Below are positions 1 to 13,400 of a stretch of DNA of 64,000 nucleotides, piece by piece. Source of the stretch: Moringa oleifera (Eukaryota; Streptophyta; Magnoliopsida; Brassicales; Moringaceae); assembly GCA_021397835.1 (NCBI GenBank), contig JAJFZO010000168.1, positions 2,480,001 through 2,544,000 of the forward strand. Direction: 5' to 3'. The notes beneath the pieces are model-generated. The model did not search any database and was not told the origin of the DNA. It saw only the letters and a list, made by a program, of their open reading frames with translations. The position numbers and the translations under genes are program-made. The stretch's first letter is position 1. The number at the start of each line of letters is the position of its first letter.

Positions 1-68
1 TTATTCTTCTTAGGTTTCTTATTCCTAGCCTAAGTTAATTTTTTATTCTTCTTAGGTTTCTTATTCCT
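1..68 (+). repeat. Direct repeat, 26-bp unit with 42-bp period
   Basis: A 26-bp pyrimidine-rich unit (starting TTATTCTTCTTAGG) occurs identically at 1-26 and 43-68. Only two copies are visible and the array may continue to the left of the window. It looks like a local tandem duplication in an intron. Confidence 0.8.
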
Positions 69-140
69 ACTCTATTTCGTTCATTGTTGGCATTACAAAT
101 ACTATTTGAAGGCTTATTGTACTGGTTAGAAGGAGTTCAA

Positions 141-243
141 TATAATTTATCAAATTATTCTCTAAGTTTGAAATCGTATTGTGATCTTTGAATTTGTTCT
201 TTTATATTATTTCGCTTCTTTTTCGAAGTAAGCCTTCTGTTGC
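141..243 (-). repeat. Dispersed repeat, copy 1 (inverted relative to 10936-11038)
   Basis: The reverse complement of this 103-bp stretch matches 10936-11038 along its whole length. Both share the core CTTCGAAAAAGAAGC and the end TAATTTGATAAATTATA, with scattered substitutions. Both copies lie in AIR9 introns, in opposite orientation. The element family is not recognised; it may be a MITE or LTR fragment. Confidence 0.7.
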
Positions 244-2429
244 ACCAATTATCATCATCATTTATTGTTATGATTGTATTATTCTTGTTATTTTGTATAT
301 ATATATATATGTATGTGAAAGTGTGTGTGGATCAGCTAATAAAATTTGAAAGAGGGGATGGTTACTTGCAGCTAAATTTTAACCATGTTCTTTGTTCATT
401 TTGTTTTTGATCAGCTAACCATTTTCTTTGCCGACTGGTATAATCAGTTATGAAATAAAGAGAAAAGATATTAGGCTGCACATATTGTTTCCTCTATATG
501 CTTGATTAGAGTTCATTCATCTAGAATTAAAATGTTTGCCAATGAAATATTGTTGAGTTTTTAAAGTTCAATAGTATGTAGCTAGTTCTTAGAGATACTG
601 TGTTGATTCTTTCCTATGAAATATGGAAGTACATTTACTGTATTATCTCTCTTTAACTTATCCTAGAGTTTTAGAGGTTAAAGTCGAGATTTTCCATTAC
701 GTTAACATTTTTGGGATAATTTGTAATTCTTTCTTTCTTTCTTTCTTTCTTTTTTTTTTTGACATGGTATTAGAGCATCAAGTCCTATGCTTAAATGTAA
801 GTTGTCTTTTTCTCAACCTGTCTTGTCCTCAAATCAATGTTGACAACACTAGGATTCATGTGCTAATCTATCACTCAATCACATGCTTGCACTACCATTT
901 ATACTTGTCATATGAAAGTTCGTTTATTCTTCATCTAGCTTGGGTGAAGGGCCATCTTAGAGCTTAAAATACAAAGTTGGGTGCTTTTCATTAACTTAAG
1001 CTTTTGGAGTTACCCAACTTTCTTTTAATAGAGTCTACTATCATCATGCTTTTCTTGTGCCATTTTTGGATGCTAGAATAGGTACTGGAAGTTAGCAGCT
1101 CTTTTTAGAAAGGGAAGATCAGATTCATGGTTTGAGTAGGGTTGTAGCCTTAGTGGCACATATTATGGGTAACTGAGCTATTAAACAATCTTAATCTTAA
1201 CCTGGAAAATTTACTAATCTTTCTTATGCATATTCATCAAATTCCAAGTGGAAACTTTTCTAACTACAACTCAAACCGATGGCATTGGTAGGATTTCAAT
1301 GTCATGGATAATATAAAAAGTTATGTCGCCACTAGAGTTTCTAAGTAGCAAATCCCTTTGTTTGATTATCTTATCTAATCTTATGTTCTGGATTTATCCA
1401 TTGCCGTCCCCCCTTTAATCTTATTTACATCTTGTTGTAATATAGTATAAGAAGAATTCTAGAATTATTGAATTATGCCTTGCAGTTTTGGATAATAGTG
1501 GCTCTTGAATTTGGATCCATTACTTGATAAACCAAGAAGCATTTGTCTTTTTCCAGCCGAGGGCCATGACATACATGTTCATGCTTTGGGCATTTTGTAT
1601 TTGCTTTTGGAGAAATGATTTGATATGGAGGTTGAAATTGTCTTTTATGCGATATTTATTGTTATCGTCGACCTTTATTGTTTAATTTCTTTTTCCTGCA
1701 TATCATGTCTACTTTGTTTGCATACATACACATATTTGCATGTGCATGAATTCATCCATGCACTCACATCTAAAGACATACACGTTTACATTCATAAATA
1801 TTATATAAATACATATATTATTTCTTGATTTTTAAGAATTGCATGATTTTGGTGCTTGTGTTTCACAATCACAAGTAGGTATTCTCGATAGCCTTAGCAT
1901 TTGAAACATTTAGGGCATCCACTAGCTTGTTTAGAAATGCTTCGAAAGATAATGCTAATCCAGAAGCAACATTGTATAAAATGTGTTTGTAATTGTCTAT
2001 AAATAGCTTAGACATGAAATTTAGAAATATATTTGACATTAAATTAACATTGTTGGTTATTGTGCTTTGATTTTGGCTTTGGGGATTGACTAGTTGAATG
2101 ATGGACATTATGTGAATGCTTTTTACCTTATTGGTTTTTTGTAGAATTTGTTTCCCTAAAATTATCAGAGAAGTGGTAATTGATATCATGTTTCTCCAAG
2201 AATTTTGTTGATAATTTGGGAAAAGTTAATGACGTGAAACGGATATGCTATCTTTAATCGTGAAGTGGGTCACTGATTACTACTTGCTTTGGCATGTTTG
2301 TTCAAAAAGGAAAATTTCCAACTATTGATATTGATACAACAATGAAGACAGATGCATATTATCACTTATTACAATTTTTTTATTCGTTAGTTATAGTAGT
2401 TCCTTGAAGCTGATAGTCCTACTTTTCAG

Positions 2430-4466
2430 TTTGTTTATCTCAGAGACAATCTGTTATCTACATTGGAAGGAGTTGAGATACTGAGGCGAGTGAAGGTTTG
2501 CTAGCTCAAGACTTACTCTTTATCCTTGTTTTGGGGTTGTCATCATTTTTGTTATCTTTATTTATTTGAAGATATTAAACAACCCTTAAATTGATAAATT
2601 TTTGGTTCTCAATGTATACAATCAACATATTTACTCTTTTCATAGATTTGCGAGTAACTAGTAGATGATTTATATGATTATTTTCTTGCCAGGTTCTTGA
2701 TTTGAGTTTCAATGATTTTAAAGGGCCTGGATTTGAACCGCTTGAGAATTGCAAAGCACTGCAGGTTTGTGTTTCATATGGTCGCGTTTTTCTTGTTTTG
2801 TCAATAAAGAGTGAGAGTTCAGCATCCAATAGGATTTTCATCCACATATCACTTTTGTAGCAACTGTATCTTGCTGGAAATCAAATCACCTCACTTGCAA
2901 GCCTGCCTCAGCTGCCTAACTTGGAGGTGAGGCCTTGAAAGTTTTTCCCGCTTTGCTCATTAAGTGCTTCAAGCCTTCTTGATTCATGTCAGAATAATTA
3001 TTGATTTGGTTTGAATCTGTTTCCCCACTCTAGTTCCTCTCTGTTGCTCAAAATAAATTGAAGTCTCTTTCAATGGCCACTCAACCTAGACTACAGGTAT
3101 TCTTTCTGTTTTGTATGGTTGCTTGTTTATTTGTCTTCTAATCATAACTTAATCCATTTATTTATTGATTATTCACAGGTTTTAGCTGCCAGCAAAAACA
3201 AAATATCGACTTTGAAGGGCTTCCCGCATCTACCAGTCCTTGAGGTTAGTACATAAAACACATGCTTCTAGTGGCCAAACCAAACTTAACTCATTTCATT
3301 CTCTTTGTTCACGTTTTGAAGTTAGTATTGCCTCTGCTTTGTCCTTACTTCCCTGTTCTTAGTTGTTGTCCTTTGTGTTTGTTAACCACACATCACATAC
3401 CCAATTTGCTATGCATGATTTTCCTGCACTGGAACTGGTCTTTATGGTCCACTCCTGTTTTTCTTTTGCTCAGCAAACCACTCGATTTTACTTTCCTTTC
3501 ATGTTTCACTTAAAATGTAGCTTATGGTCTTACGAAAGGAAAAGATCAAGGCATCTAACAAGACATGTTCAAACATATATTGCGAATACTTCAATGCAAT
3601 TTAGAACAGATTTGCATGCATGCTCACAAGTTTGAGATAAGGTACTTATATAAAGAAGGTCGTAATATTTAGCTCATCGGTTGTTTTAAGATGTATTTGG
3701 TAGTGATGATTAAGTATAACTTTGAACTATAATTTTTATAGTTGATGGCCGCTAGACTTCTAAATTTGGTATATACTGTTACAACTAAAGCCAAAACTAG
3801 GCAATTGACCTATTTGTTCTTTCACTCAATCATCACTATTGGAGCGTTGACTAATGGATTTAGTTAGACATTTAGGTTATTTTATTTTGTGTACATGCTG
3901 TGTCATATACATGTTTTTATAATAGAAGTACTGGAGATGGAATGGTGAGGGTCTGTTATTATGGGCTAAAAGAATATTACTCTTACCTAGTCCGACATGC
4001 AGTTACAAACATATATCTTGTTTCAATTTTTCCATCCTACAGCATTTGCGAGTGGAGGAGAATCCTATACTTAAAATGCCTCATTTAGAAGCAGCTTCCA
4101 TTTTGCTTGTTGGTCCTACTTTGAAGAAATTCAATGATAGAGGTACACGTGGTATTTGTATTCTGATTTTGGGAAATTGGATGTAGTTTTGGTCTTTTCT
4201 TCAAAACTGTCTCTCTATTGCCCCTTTCCTGGTGGGATTAAAGTGCACTAGCATGAATTATATTAAATTTCTTGCTTCAAAAGATTTTTACAAATTCTTT
4301 TTTATTATCTTTAGAAGTTAATCTATGCCATTGTCCCTACTATTCAATATGAATTTTTCTACAGATCTTTCCCGGGATGAGATTGCGATTGCAAAGCATT
4401 ATCCTGCACATACCGCCCTGTGCATCAGAGATGGTTGGGAGTTTTGCCGTCCAGAGCATGCAACAG
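2430..4466 (+). other. AIR9: AIR9 LRR-coding exons and linker
   Basis: Exons: 2430-2495, 2693-2764, 2861-2926, 3034-3096, 3179-3244, 4043-4142, 4365-4466. The first five are 66, 72, 66, 63 and 66 bp, all phase 0. Each encodes one leucine-rich repeat of 21-24 residues, for example LYLAGNQITSLASLPQLPNL and FLSVAQNKLKSL. Exon 4043-4142 carries the last LRR and its cap (HLRVEENPILKMPHLE). Exon 4365-4466 encodes a linker with IAIAKHYPAHTALCIRDGWE. LRRs usually act as protein-binding surfaces. Confidence 0.92.
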
Positions 4467-7400
4467 GTATGCATTTGGGAAATTCACTCTCTGTCTCCTT
4501 CTTTACTACATTTTTGTCCAACAGTTTATTTTGACAAAATACTCTAGTTTCTTGGAATTTTCATGACATATGTTACTTATGATCTGTAAAGTTGTTTCTT
4601 TTAAATGTTTTATGCATCTTGATTTTTTTTTTTCAATATGCTTCTCGTTGCCTTTAGCTTTAGGATTGAATTGTGGGATGCTACTCAATCTTATGGATGG
4701 GAGCGTACTTCCACATTAGAGTAATAAATTTATCATTCGTGGAAGCCCTTTAATTAGATGTTTGGAATTTGAACAGACTCGACTTTTGGCTTCCTAGTTG
4801 AGCAATGGAAGGATCGTTTGCCTTCTGGCTATCTGCTCAAAGAAGCTTTCGTTGATCAACCCTTTGAAGAAGACTCTTGTTGTTGTCACTTCTCTTTTGT
4901 CGAGGACAGCACTCATAGTGTTGATCCTGAACTAGTCTTAAAATATCAATGGTTTGTGGCAGAGAGATTGCTTTCAGATTTTGTTGCTATACCTGGTGCA
5001 ACTGGAGAGGTAATTCTTCCTTGGTATTGTCACTCTTGTTTAAGCTCTTGATGAACAATAAACTTACCTTCCTTATTCTATGGCAATATTACCATATAAT
5101 GGTCAGGTTTATTGGCCAACACATGAGCACATTGGTAAAATTCTGAAAGTGGAATGTGCCCCCACACTGGGGGAGATTGAGTATCCTCCAGTATTTGCCG
5201 TATCTTCACCAGTTTCACCAGGTATGTGATATCTTTTTTCATTTCCAATAGTTCTTATTGGATTTTTCCCTTCTATTGTACTATTGAGCTTTAAGTTATA
5301 CTTCATGGATGTTACCTTAATAATAATGCGCAATTTGTAGTTATAGGTTCACATTGAAAGAGTTGAGTATTCATTGCATGAAAGAATTACATACATGTCT
5401 ACATGGTACTTTTGATGCAAATTTAGACAATTACTCTCTCTGTTTGTCCGTATGGACTGTTCTTGCTAGCGGTATAATGTAATGCCATAAGTGTTGGATG
5501 CTTGTGCCATGCCTCATAATCTACAAGCTTGTTCAAACATTTTAGTTTGTTATATTCCATTCTTTTGTTTCGTTTGTGTTAGTTGTAAGTGACATAAAAG
5601 CTAAGTATGAGACAAATTAAAAAGGCATTTGCATTTAGTGCAAAGTGACAATAGCAAGCTACTTGAGCATCAAAACTTGTAGTGTTCAACAATAACCAGA
5701 AATATCAGCAGCCTGCATATTTATTTAACTTTGATTTTTGCGATCAGCTAACGGTCCACTTGTTTTGTTTTATATCAAAAAAGGTCGCTTATTAAATCAT
5801 TTGTTCCTTTTCTTCGAATGGCTTGTGTGATTGTGATTGTTAAATTCTCCCAGAATACTGGTGCATTCCTTCTTTTTCAGCAACCAATAATAAAGTGGGA
5901 GAATGGCTGGTTGTAAGAAGATGAAAGATACTCATCTGTATGTCTTCTTACACATGCAGGATCATATGACAAGTCAAGTTTAAGGCCAAGATCTTGTAAT
6001 AGCTGTTAATTTCTATGATAGTCACATTATAGCCAGTTACATCAGTACAAGTTGAGATAACTCATGCTTTGAGTATATTGAGCTGAAGTTATAGGTGAAT
6101 AAGCCATTATGCAGCTTTAGGGAATCATATTTACATCCTTATTCCTCAAATGAGTGTGTTATGTTTCTAGTTCATTATTGTGTCCAAGTTTTACTTGTCA
6201 TGAAGTAAATGGTCCATAAAAGTTAATATGGACCTGGTTCCTCATAGATGGAAGTATGTATATGCAATGTAGTTCTGTTTATTGCTTTCTGTGATTGTGC
6301 ATAGTTGTGTTCGTGTCATTTCATTCTTTTCTAGGTCTGAACCTTATGTTGGTGTCTTTTAAAGGAAGTGGAATTCCAAAGGTTGTGAGCCTCGAAGTGC
6401 ATGGGGAACTAGTGGAGGGAAATACCATCAAGGGCCATGCCAAGGTTGCATGGTGTGGTGGGACTCCAGGGAAAGGTGTTGCTAGGTAAGGTTTGCTCAG
6501 ATTTGTTGAAAATGTGAATACCAAAGTAAAGATGTGCATGGACCAATCTATGTGATGAAAAGAAAAGAGAATCATAACCTTTTATTATTATGTTTATCAG
6601 TTGGTTAAGGAGACGGTGGAACAGCAGTCCAGTGGTAATCGTTGGAGCTGAAGATGAGGAATATTGTTTGACTTTGGATGATATTGGTTCAAGTTTGGTT
6701 TTCATGTACACACCAGTCACAGAAGAAGGTGCTAAAGGGGAACCTCAATATAAGTACACGGATTTTGTTAAATCAGGTCTGGGATCTTCTTATTTATGAT
6801 ATTTGAATTTCTTTTGTCAACATGTTATTGAAGTTTACCCGCAGTTTGTCTTTGATGCGCAAGGAATGCCTGAAATTGTGTGTTCAAAGATAATAGAAAC
6901 TTGAGTTCCACCTCAAATGTTTCTGCTGTACATTTAGTTTCTATTTTTTATTTGAAGAATTTTATATATAATTTGGAAAAATTGTTGCTGAAATGTTGCA
7001 TATGCTACCTGAAAAACATCATCTGTTTATCAGCATATAATTGGGTTCCTTCATCAGCATTCCTGAACTTTAGCCAATGGAATTTCTGGAAGGTTTGGCA
7101 AGAAGCTGAGGAAAGAGGAGGATGTTTGTAGAACACTAGTGAACAGAAGCTAAAGAGAATAAATGTAGGATGACTGGAAAGAAAGGACAAAATCTGTAGA
7201 ACAGAAATTCTTATCTTAAAATTGCTTTCCTCATTGTTTAAGACTTGCTGGAATTAGGGTGTTTGCACTCAGATCCCGATAACCACTAGAATATGCAACA
7301 ATTAAATCCACTATTATCTCCATGGGTACTGACTTTTATGTAAACATATCTCAAAATAAATTGTATTTCTTCTTTATCATTTTCTTTTTTGCACTTCTTG

Positions 7401-10400
7401 ATGAATGGAGATGCTTTCCTCAACTTGAGCTAACAAGGATAGTATATTTGGATTGCGTGGGTTGGCTGGGCCTGCCGTGCATTGTTGTTGCATCATAAGT
7501 GAATCATACGAAGTAACTAGTTCTAATCATGCATCTTATTAAACTTTGTCAAATTTATGTTATTTTTCTTTTTCTGTTTTCTTGAGTGTTTGTGTTACTT
7601 TTGCATGTCTCTCTGTGAATACGTATATGTACTTGTTATTACTCTATGTGGTTGTTTGTCTCTGTATGCTTGTGCTTTTTGTGTCCTTTTGATCTAATTA
7701 AGTATGCCAACTGCTTGTTCTGGTACCATTTCATTGAAATTTAAGAGTCGGTTTTTATTAAGTCTCATGGCCAATGTGTGTTTTTCTCTGCAACTGTTTG
7801 AGCATTCTCCATTTCTAATCTTTTTAAACTCGTAGAAATGGTGATAATGGCTGAAAAAATGACGATTTTTCCTGGTGGCAGCTCCTCCATCTGTTAGTAA
7901 TGTCCGAATTATTGGAGATGCCGTTGAAGGAAGTATTATCAAAGGAGTTGGAGATTACTTTGGAGGCAGAGAGGGCCCTAGCAAGTTTGAGTGGTTACGT
8001 GAGAATAAGGAAACTAGGTTAGTGTAACTTTTTTTTTTGGCTGTTCATTATATGCTCTGGTATTTATTTATCACATTCCTTTTAATATGCTATTGGTTCT
8101 ATTTATATTTTGTCAGCTAAACTTATGATATGCTTCTACTTCATAGATTAGATATTTTACTACAAATAATTTACTCGTGCTATATCCCTTGGTTCCTTAA
8201 AAGTTTTATTTTTGTACAGACTCTTATGTTAACCCCCTTTTATTTTAATATTCCCACAACTCTTCTTTGCAGAGACTATGTATTGGTATCTATTGGTACA
8301 TCTGAGTATACTTTGACCAAAGAAGATGTTGGACAACGCTTGGCTTTTGTGTATATACCCATAAGTTTTGAGGGTTTGTTTACTTTCTCTTGTTTGTGTG
8401 AAAGTTTATGTACTTGCTTGCGAGACATATTGATCATTCTGTCCTTTTATGATTGGCATTTTCAGGGCTGGAAGGGGAATCTGTATCAGTAGTATCAGAC
8501 CTAGTAAAGCAAGGTGGGTTGATATATTTTTTTGTTTTTACTTAGTAGAAAGTTATTTCATTAATTTCCTTCAAAAGGGTTCATGGAATTGAAAGCATTA
8601 TGCTTATCATTACTGAAGTGAGATCTTTGTTAGCCATTTAGATCTGATGTGCATGCATCAATGTTTTTATTTTCTTATTATATATATGTTGTCATTTGAT
8701 TGGGCTTCACTTCTTACAGAGGTTGAAATAGCATGCAGTTCCTTTCCCTTCTCTTTTTTTTTTTTTGGTTTTCAATTTTTCTCCTTTTGGTGGCACTGTG
8801 TTAAAGTTTTATGCAGCTGGTATTTTCTGAAATCTAAATCCATCTCCATAGCCTAATGTTAAGTTGACATTGCTTAGGCTTTATGCAAGTTATTTGTGGC
8901 TTGTTTCCTCCATTAAATGGCGATGAATTTGGCCATATTATCACTTGATGTTTCTTGTCTTTTGGTTTCTTTTGTCGTGATTTCAGTAAAACTTTTACTG
9001 TGTTGCCTTAAAGAGCTGTGTGGGCTTCCTTTAGTAGGCTGATGAAATTCCTCCTCATGTCTTCATGACATCATACAAGAATTTTATATATAGCCAAAAC
9101 GGAAAGGATAGCATTTTGTCTTTTAAGAAGGACAGAAACGGACATTGTTGGTTTGACTTAAGATGTTATTGGAGTAAAAGCAGAACATGGTGGGAGAATT
9201 AGCAACATCCCTTATGGTCGGGATCAGGGATGAGAGATTACACCATGTGAAAATGAAGAACGTCTTTACATCTATGTTTCCTGACAATTAACAAGAGATT
9301 GCATCATTTGTCTCCTGTCAATTGATGAAAAGGCCTTATAGAGTTGTTTGTATGAGATCTATTTTCTACCTTGGTTATAAAGATGTACTGCTTAAGTTAA
9401 CTACTCCAAATAAAGTTGCATCACATTCGTTCAATGAAGAATATATTTAGGTGTTGTCTCATTTAAATATCCTTTATCATACTTTGTCACATGTAAAATG
9501 TTATCTGCAATAACTACCTTTTACTGATTCAATAAAAATTTGGCTTTGGGCTTTGCATGGGTTGTGTCACCATCTATTGATGGTGAGTTATGGGCATGGT
9601 CCAGAATATCAGGGCTAGCACACCGGTGAAGAAAATAATATTAATGATTCCACTTGTGTTGTTTTCGGTTATTTGGAAAGAAAAAAAACAATATGGCTTC
9701 ATAGGGTGTGGAATCACCCTTTTTTGTAGTTAAAACAATGGTTATGTTCCTTGTGTTTATATATACACAGTACTTTGTTAATATTATTTTTATTTTTTTG
9801 ATAGAATTTTTTTTTAACGTTATTTTTATCTTTTCTCTTAATGCTTTGATCTTTGTCTAAAATACAGCCCCCCCGAAAGTAACAAATGTTAAGATAATTG
9901 GTGAACTAAGGGAGAACAGTAAGATCACTGTATCTGGTGTTGTTACTGGAGGATCTGAAGGATCTAGCAGAGTGCAGTGGTTTAAAACAATCTCTTCAAC
10001 ACTGGATGGGGAGAATGGTCTTGAAGCAGTGAGCGCATCTAAGATAGCAAAGGTAGGTCTATCTACGGGTGCATAGTCATAATCAATTCTAAATCATGTA
10101 TCTTTTTGCTATCATGTTTGGTGCAACTTCCTAGTTGGGCTTTCATCTTCTTTTAGGCATTCCGAATACCCTTAGGAGCTGTTGGCTATTACATTGTTGC
10201 AAAATATACTCCAATGACTGCAGATGGTGAATGTGGTGAGCCAGCATATGTAATATCAGAAAGGGCTGTTGAAAGTAAGTTAAACTCTTCCATGTTTCCT
10301 TTTTAGGAAACTTCTTAATTTGAATCTGAGAAGGTACCATGGCAAATGTGATTTTGGGTAGGGATAGTGCTTTTTGCTTACTGAGTTTGAAAGCATTCAT

Positions 10401-13400
10401 TTTCGTGTTTTTATTTAGTTCTACTAAGAATGATTCTAATTGCTTTTAGTGCCACACATATTGTTGAAGTCCTAGCTCTGTTGTTGCTCAAAATTTGCCG
10501 GATCTAGGAGTAGGGATGAATGAATGTAGAGTTAGAATAGGTAGTGCTTTGTGTATTTATGCTAAGATTTTAATTTTCCCTAAATACTTGGTGGACTTCT
10601 CTAGAATTTTGTAGGGTTAGAGTTTTATGATTTTTTTTTTCCAGCTTATTATCTTCATGTCTTCTTATGGGACAAATACCTGTATTATTGGTATGATCCA
10701 TCCCCAGAACTCCAGAAAACTCTCTATTGTTGTGTGGGCTTCCTTTGATGACTAATGGACCTTTTCATTTTAGTTTGCCAATTGGCCATTTCACTGGACA
10801 TAGTAGAGTAGAGAGAACTCTTATATAGGGCACCCCAATTAGATTGGTATTAATGCTTGGTTTAGTTGGTTTTCCTAAGCATACACAGATAGGTGGGTTC
10901 CTTTTTCGCTTTTCATATCGTTGTTTTGATCTGATGCAGCGGAAGGTTTGCTTCGAAAAAGAAGCAAAAGAATACTCAAGAACAAACTCGCATATCGCAA
11001 TAAGATCTTAAACTTCGAGTATAATTTGATAAATTATAGCAGTCATCCTTTTTTGGGGTAAGTAAAGTAGAAACTACACAAAGATTCATGCTCTCATGAA
11101 TAAAGCTTTTATCAGGCTTACACTGTCCAAAAAAGGCCCCACTTTAATTGATCAGGCTTTTCAGGATTTTTTAAACTGGAATTGTTTGTTTGAATTTTGG
11201 GAGCTTAGGATTCTGGTTTCAGTTTCTGTTTTTGTTTCAGGCTAACGTGCTAGGCTTATTCTGTCACTAGGGTGTACTTAGGGAAGAGGTGTTTAGTAAG
11301 CTTGGTATATGTTTTTGGTCTACATTCCATTAATTTAAACTTTGAAAAAAATTTGGCTCTTATCATAGCTTTTTTGCTATGACCTCAGACTTGAGTTATT
11401 TATTTCCTTTTTTTGATCAGATAGATGTCTGCGTTACATATTCTTGAACTGAGCCACAAAAATGGAAGGCCTAATCTAGTGCCATAAATTTGGAACTTGT
11501 TATATCTACATAATAAGAATGGTCATCAGCGTTGTACAAATTAAATAAGGTTTGCATTTGATGATTTTAGCGTGGAAGATTTTGCATTGTGTGAGGACCA
11601 CCAAAGAGAGGACCACCAAAGATATGAAAAAATATTTTTGCAGCACACTGGCAAATGTGATGAATTCATGAGCTACTTTACTACTACTTAGCATAAGAGC
11701 TTTTTTCATACACTGTGATTTGTGGCAATGGAGTCTTTAAGTATCCCAGATGGCACCAAATACTGAACTGGTGGAGCATGGATTGATGAGTATTTAGCTT
11801 GCCTTGTTCTCAATCTTGTCACGTAGAGATACTCTACACATTTGTAATATGTCCTTCATTCTTATCTTTTTTCCTTGTTCATTGGATATTACTCTTTTGA
11901 TATTTAATTAATTAATTTAACTCGTTCAATCTTTTCACTGACATATTTTAGTGGATAAAATTTCAGCATTTTCAATTCCATTTTGCAATAGTTCCTTCAG
12001 TTCTTTCCTTTCCTTTTTTTCTCCTTGGAAAACTCTTTTGACACGATGCATTTAACCATTTTTGGTTTTATTCCTTGCAGCACTTCCGCCAAGCCTAAAT
12101 TTCTTGTCTATCACTGGTGAATACTCTGAAGGTGGAATACTGACTGCATCATATGGCTACATAGGTGGTCATGAAGGAAAAAGCATGTATAACTGGTATC
12201 TTCATGAGGTACATACATTTAGACTATCAATATGGTTCATAGACTATTATACCCTAGTGGAGTCGTAAACTTCCATCATATGATGAGTTGAACAGCAGTA
12301 TTATTCTAAAAATTGAAAGATTAAGTATATATATTGTATCCACTTTCGCACTTGGTTCCTTTATTTTGTTCTTGTCCTCATTTTGATGAATATATTCTCC
12401 CTGCTAGGCCAATCCTCTTTGTAATCATTTGATGGGATTAAGAGGTTGAATTTCAGAAAAGCAAGAGGCTTGCTATTGATTTGTTTCCTATAAACTTTAT
12501 GGATCTTTATTCCTTAGTCTCAAATGCTATGTGTGTTAGGGGGTGTTGACGATAACTCAAGTCTAATTTAAAATTTGTTCGTAGAACTTGATTGAAATTT
12601 TAATTAAAAACCTCAATAAGATCTTTGAGGACTATATATGTTCATTTATGTGCTATCTTCCTCGTAGTTCTAAATTCTGTCAAATGCCAAAACATAAGAG
12701 GTTATTTGTTTTTTATATTCATAAAATGTTAACAAGTTTTTAATGGCTTCTAGGCACTGATGGGTTCCTTTTTTTTTTTCCCTTAATTTTTTTATCAGAA
12801 AAAATATTGTGTAACTTGGGATGAGAGAGGCTTTAACTCTTCATTTGCCCTCAATTTGTATTTTATTGGATTTTTTTTTCTAATTTTTTCTGAACCATTC
12901 TACAAAGGTTTTCTGTGTACAACCCTCATGTAGTTTAATTCTTTGATAAATATTTCTCATTTTGCATTAATGAATTCCTATTTGCAATAAATGTCAAAAA
13001 ATATTTTTAAGTATATATTTAATTTAATTTTTTTCTCTCTTCATATTATTCGTTGTCTTCATTACAGACTTCTTACTATAAAAGCAGTGTAACTTGTACT
13101 TTAAAAAAAAAAAAATACAAAAGGAGTGTAAGAGGCTTAAAGCTCTATGCTGTTAGCAATTGTTTCATAGGGAGATTGGTGAACAAACCTGTGATTTTGA
13201 AACCACCTCATCTTAACTCAGTGAGCCTTAAAATTTGGTTGGTGTGGAGGGAGATGATAGAAACGCTTATGATGAGGTTGAAACACTTCTTATTATGGTT
13301 AATGAACTCACGTTTTAAGTTGTGGGTGACACATAATTCTTTTGTAAATGAAGAGGACTTTGTAGAATTCATAGATGTTTTACATGCGTGGCATTTCCTT

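Larger units (their letters stand above)
1..2429 (+). other. AIR9 intron upstream of the first visible exon
   Basis: No convincing exon was found here. The first recognisable coding exon starts at 2430 after a TTTTCAG acceptor, in phase 0, so this stretch is read as part of a long intron; the earlier AIR9 exons are outside the window. It holds a 42-bp-period direct repeat at the left edge, one arm of a dispersed inverted repeat (141-243), a TA microsatellite (about 296-311) and a CTTT/poly-T tract (about 729-760). The short open frames in it show no family similarity and no usable splice sites. Confidence 0.6.

Noticed and set aside
1180..1225. Possible upstream AIR9 LRR exon (LNLENL-like translation)
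   Set aside because: No usable acceptor or GT donor at the required positions, and stops occur in the frame.
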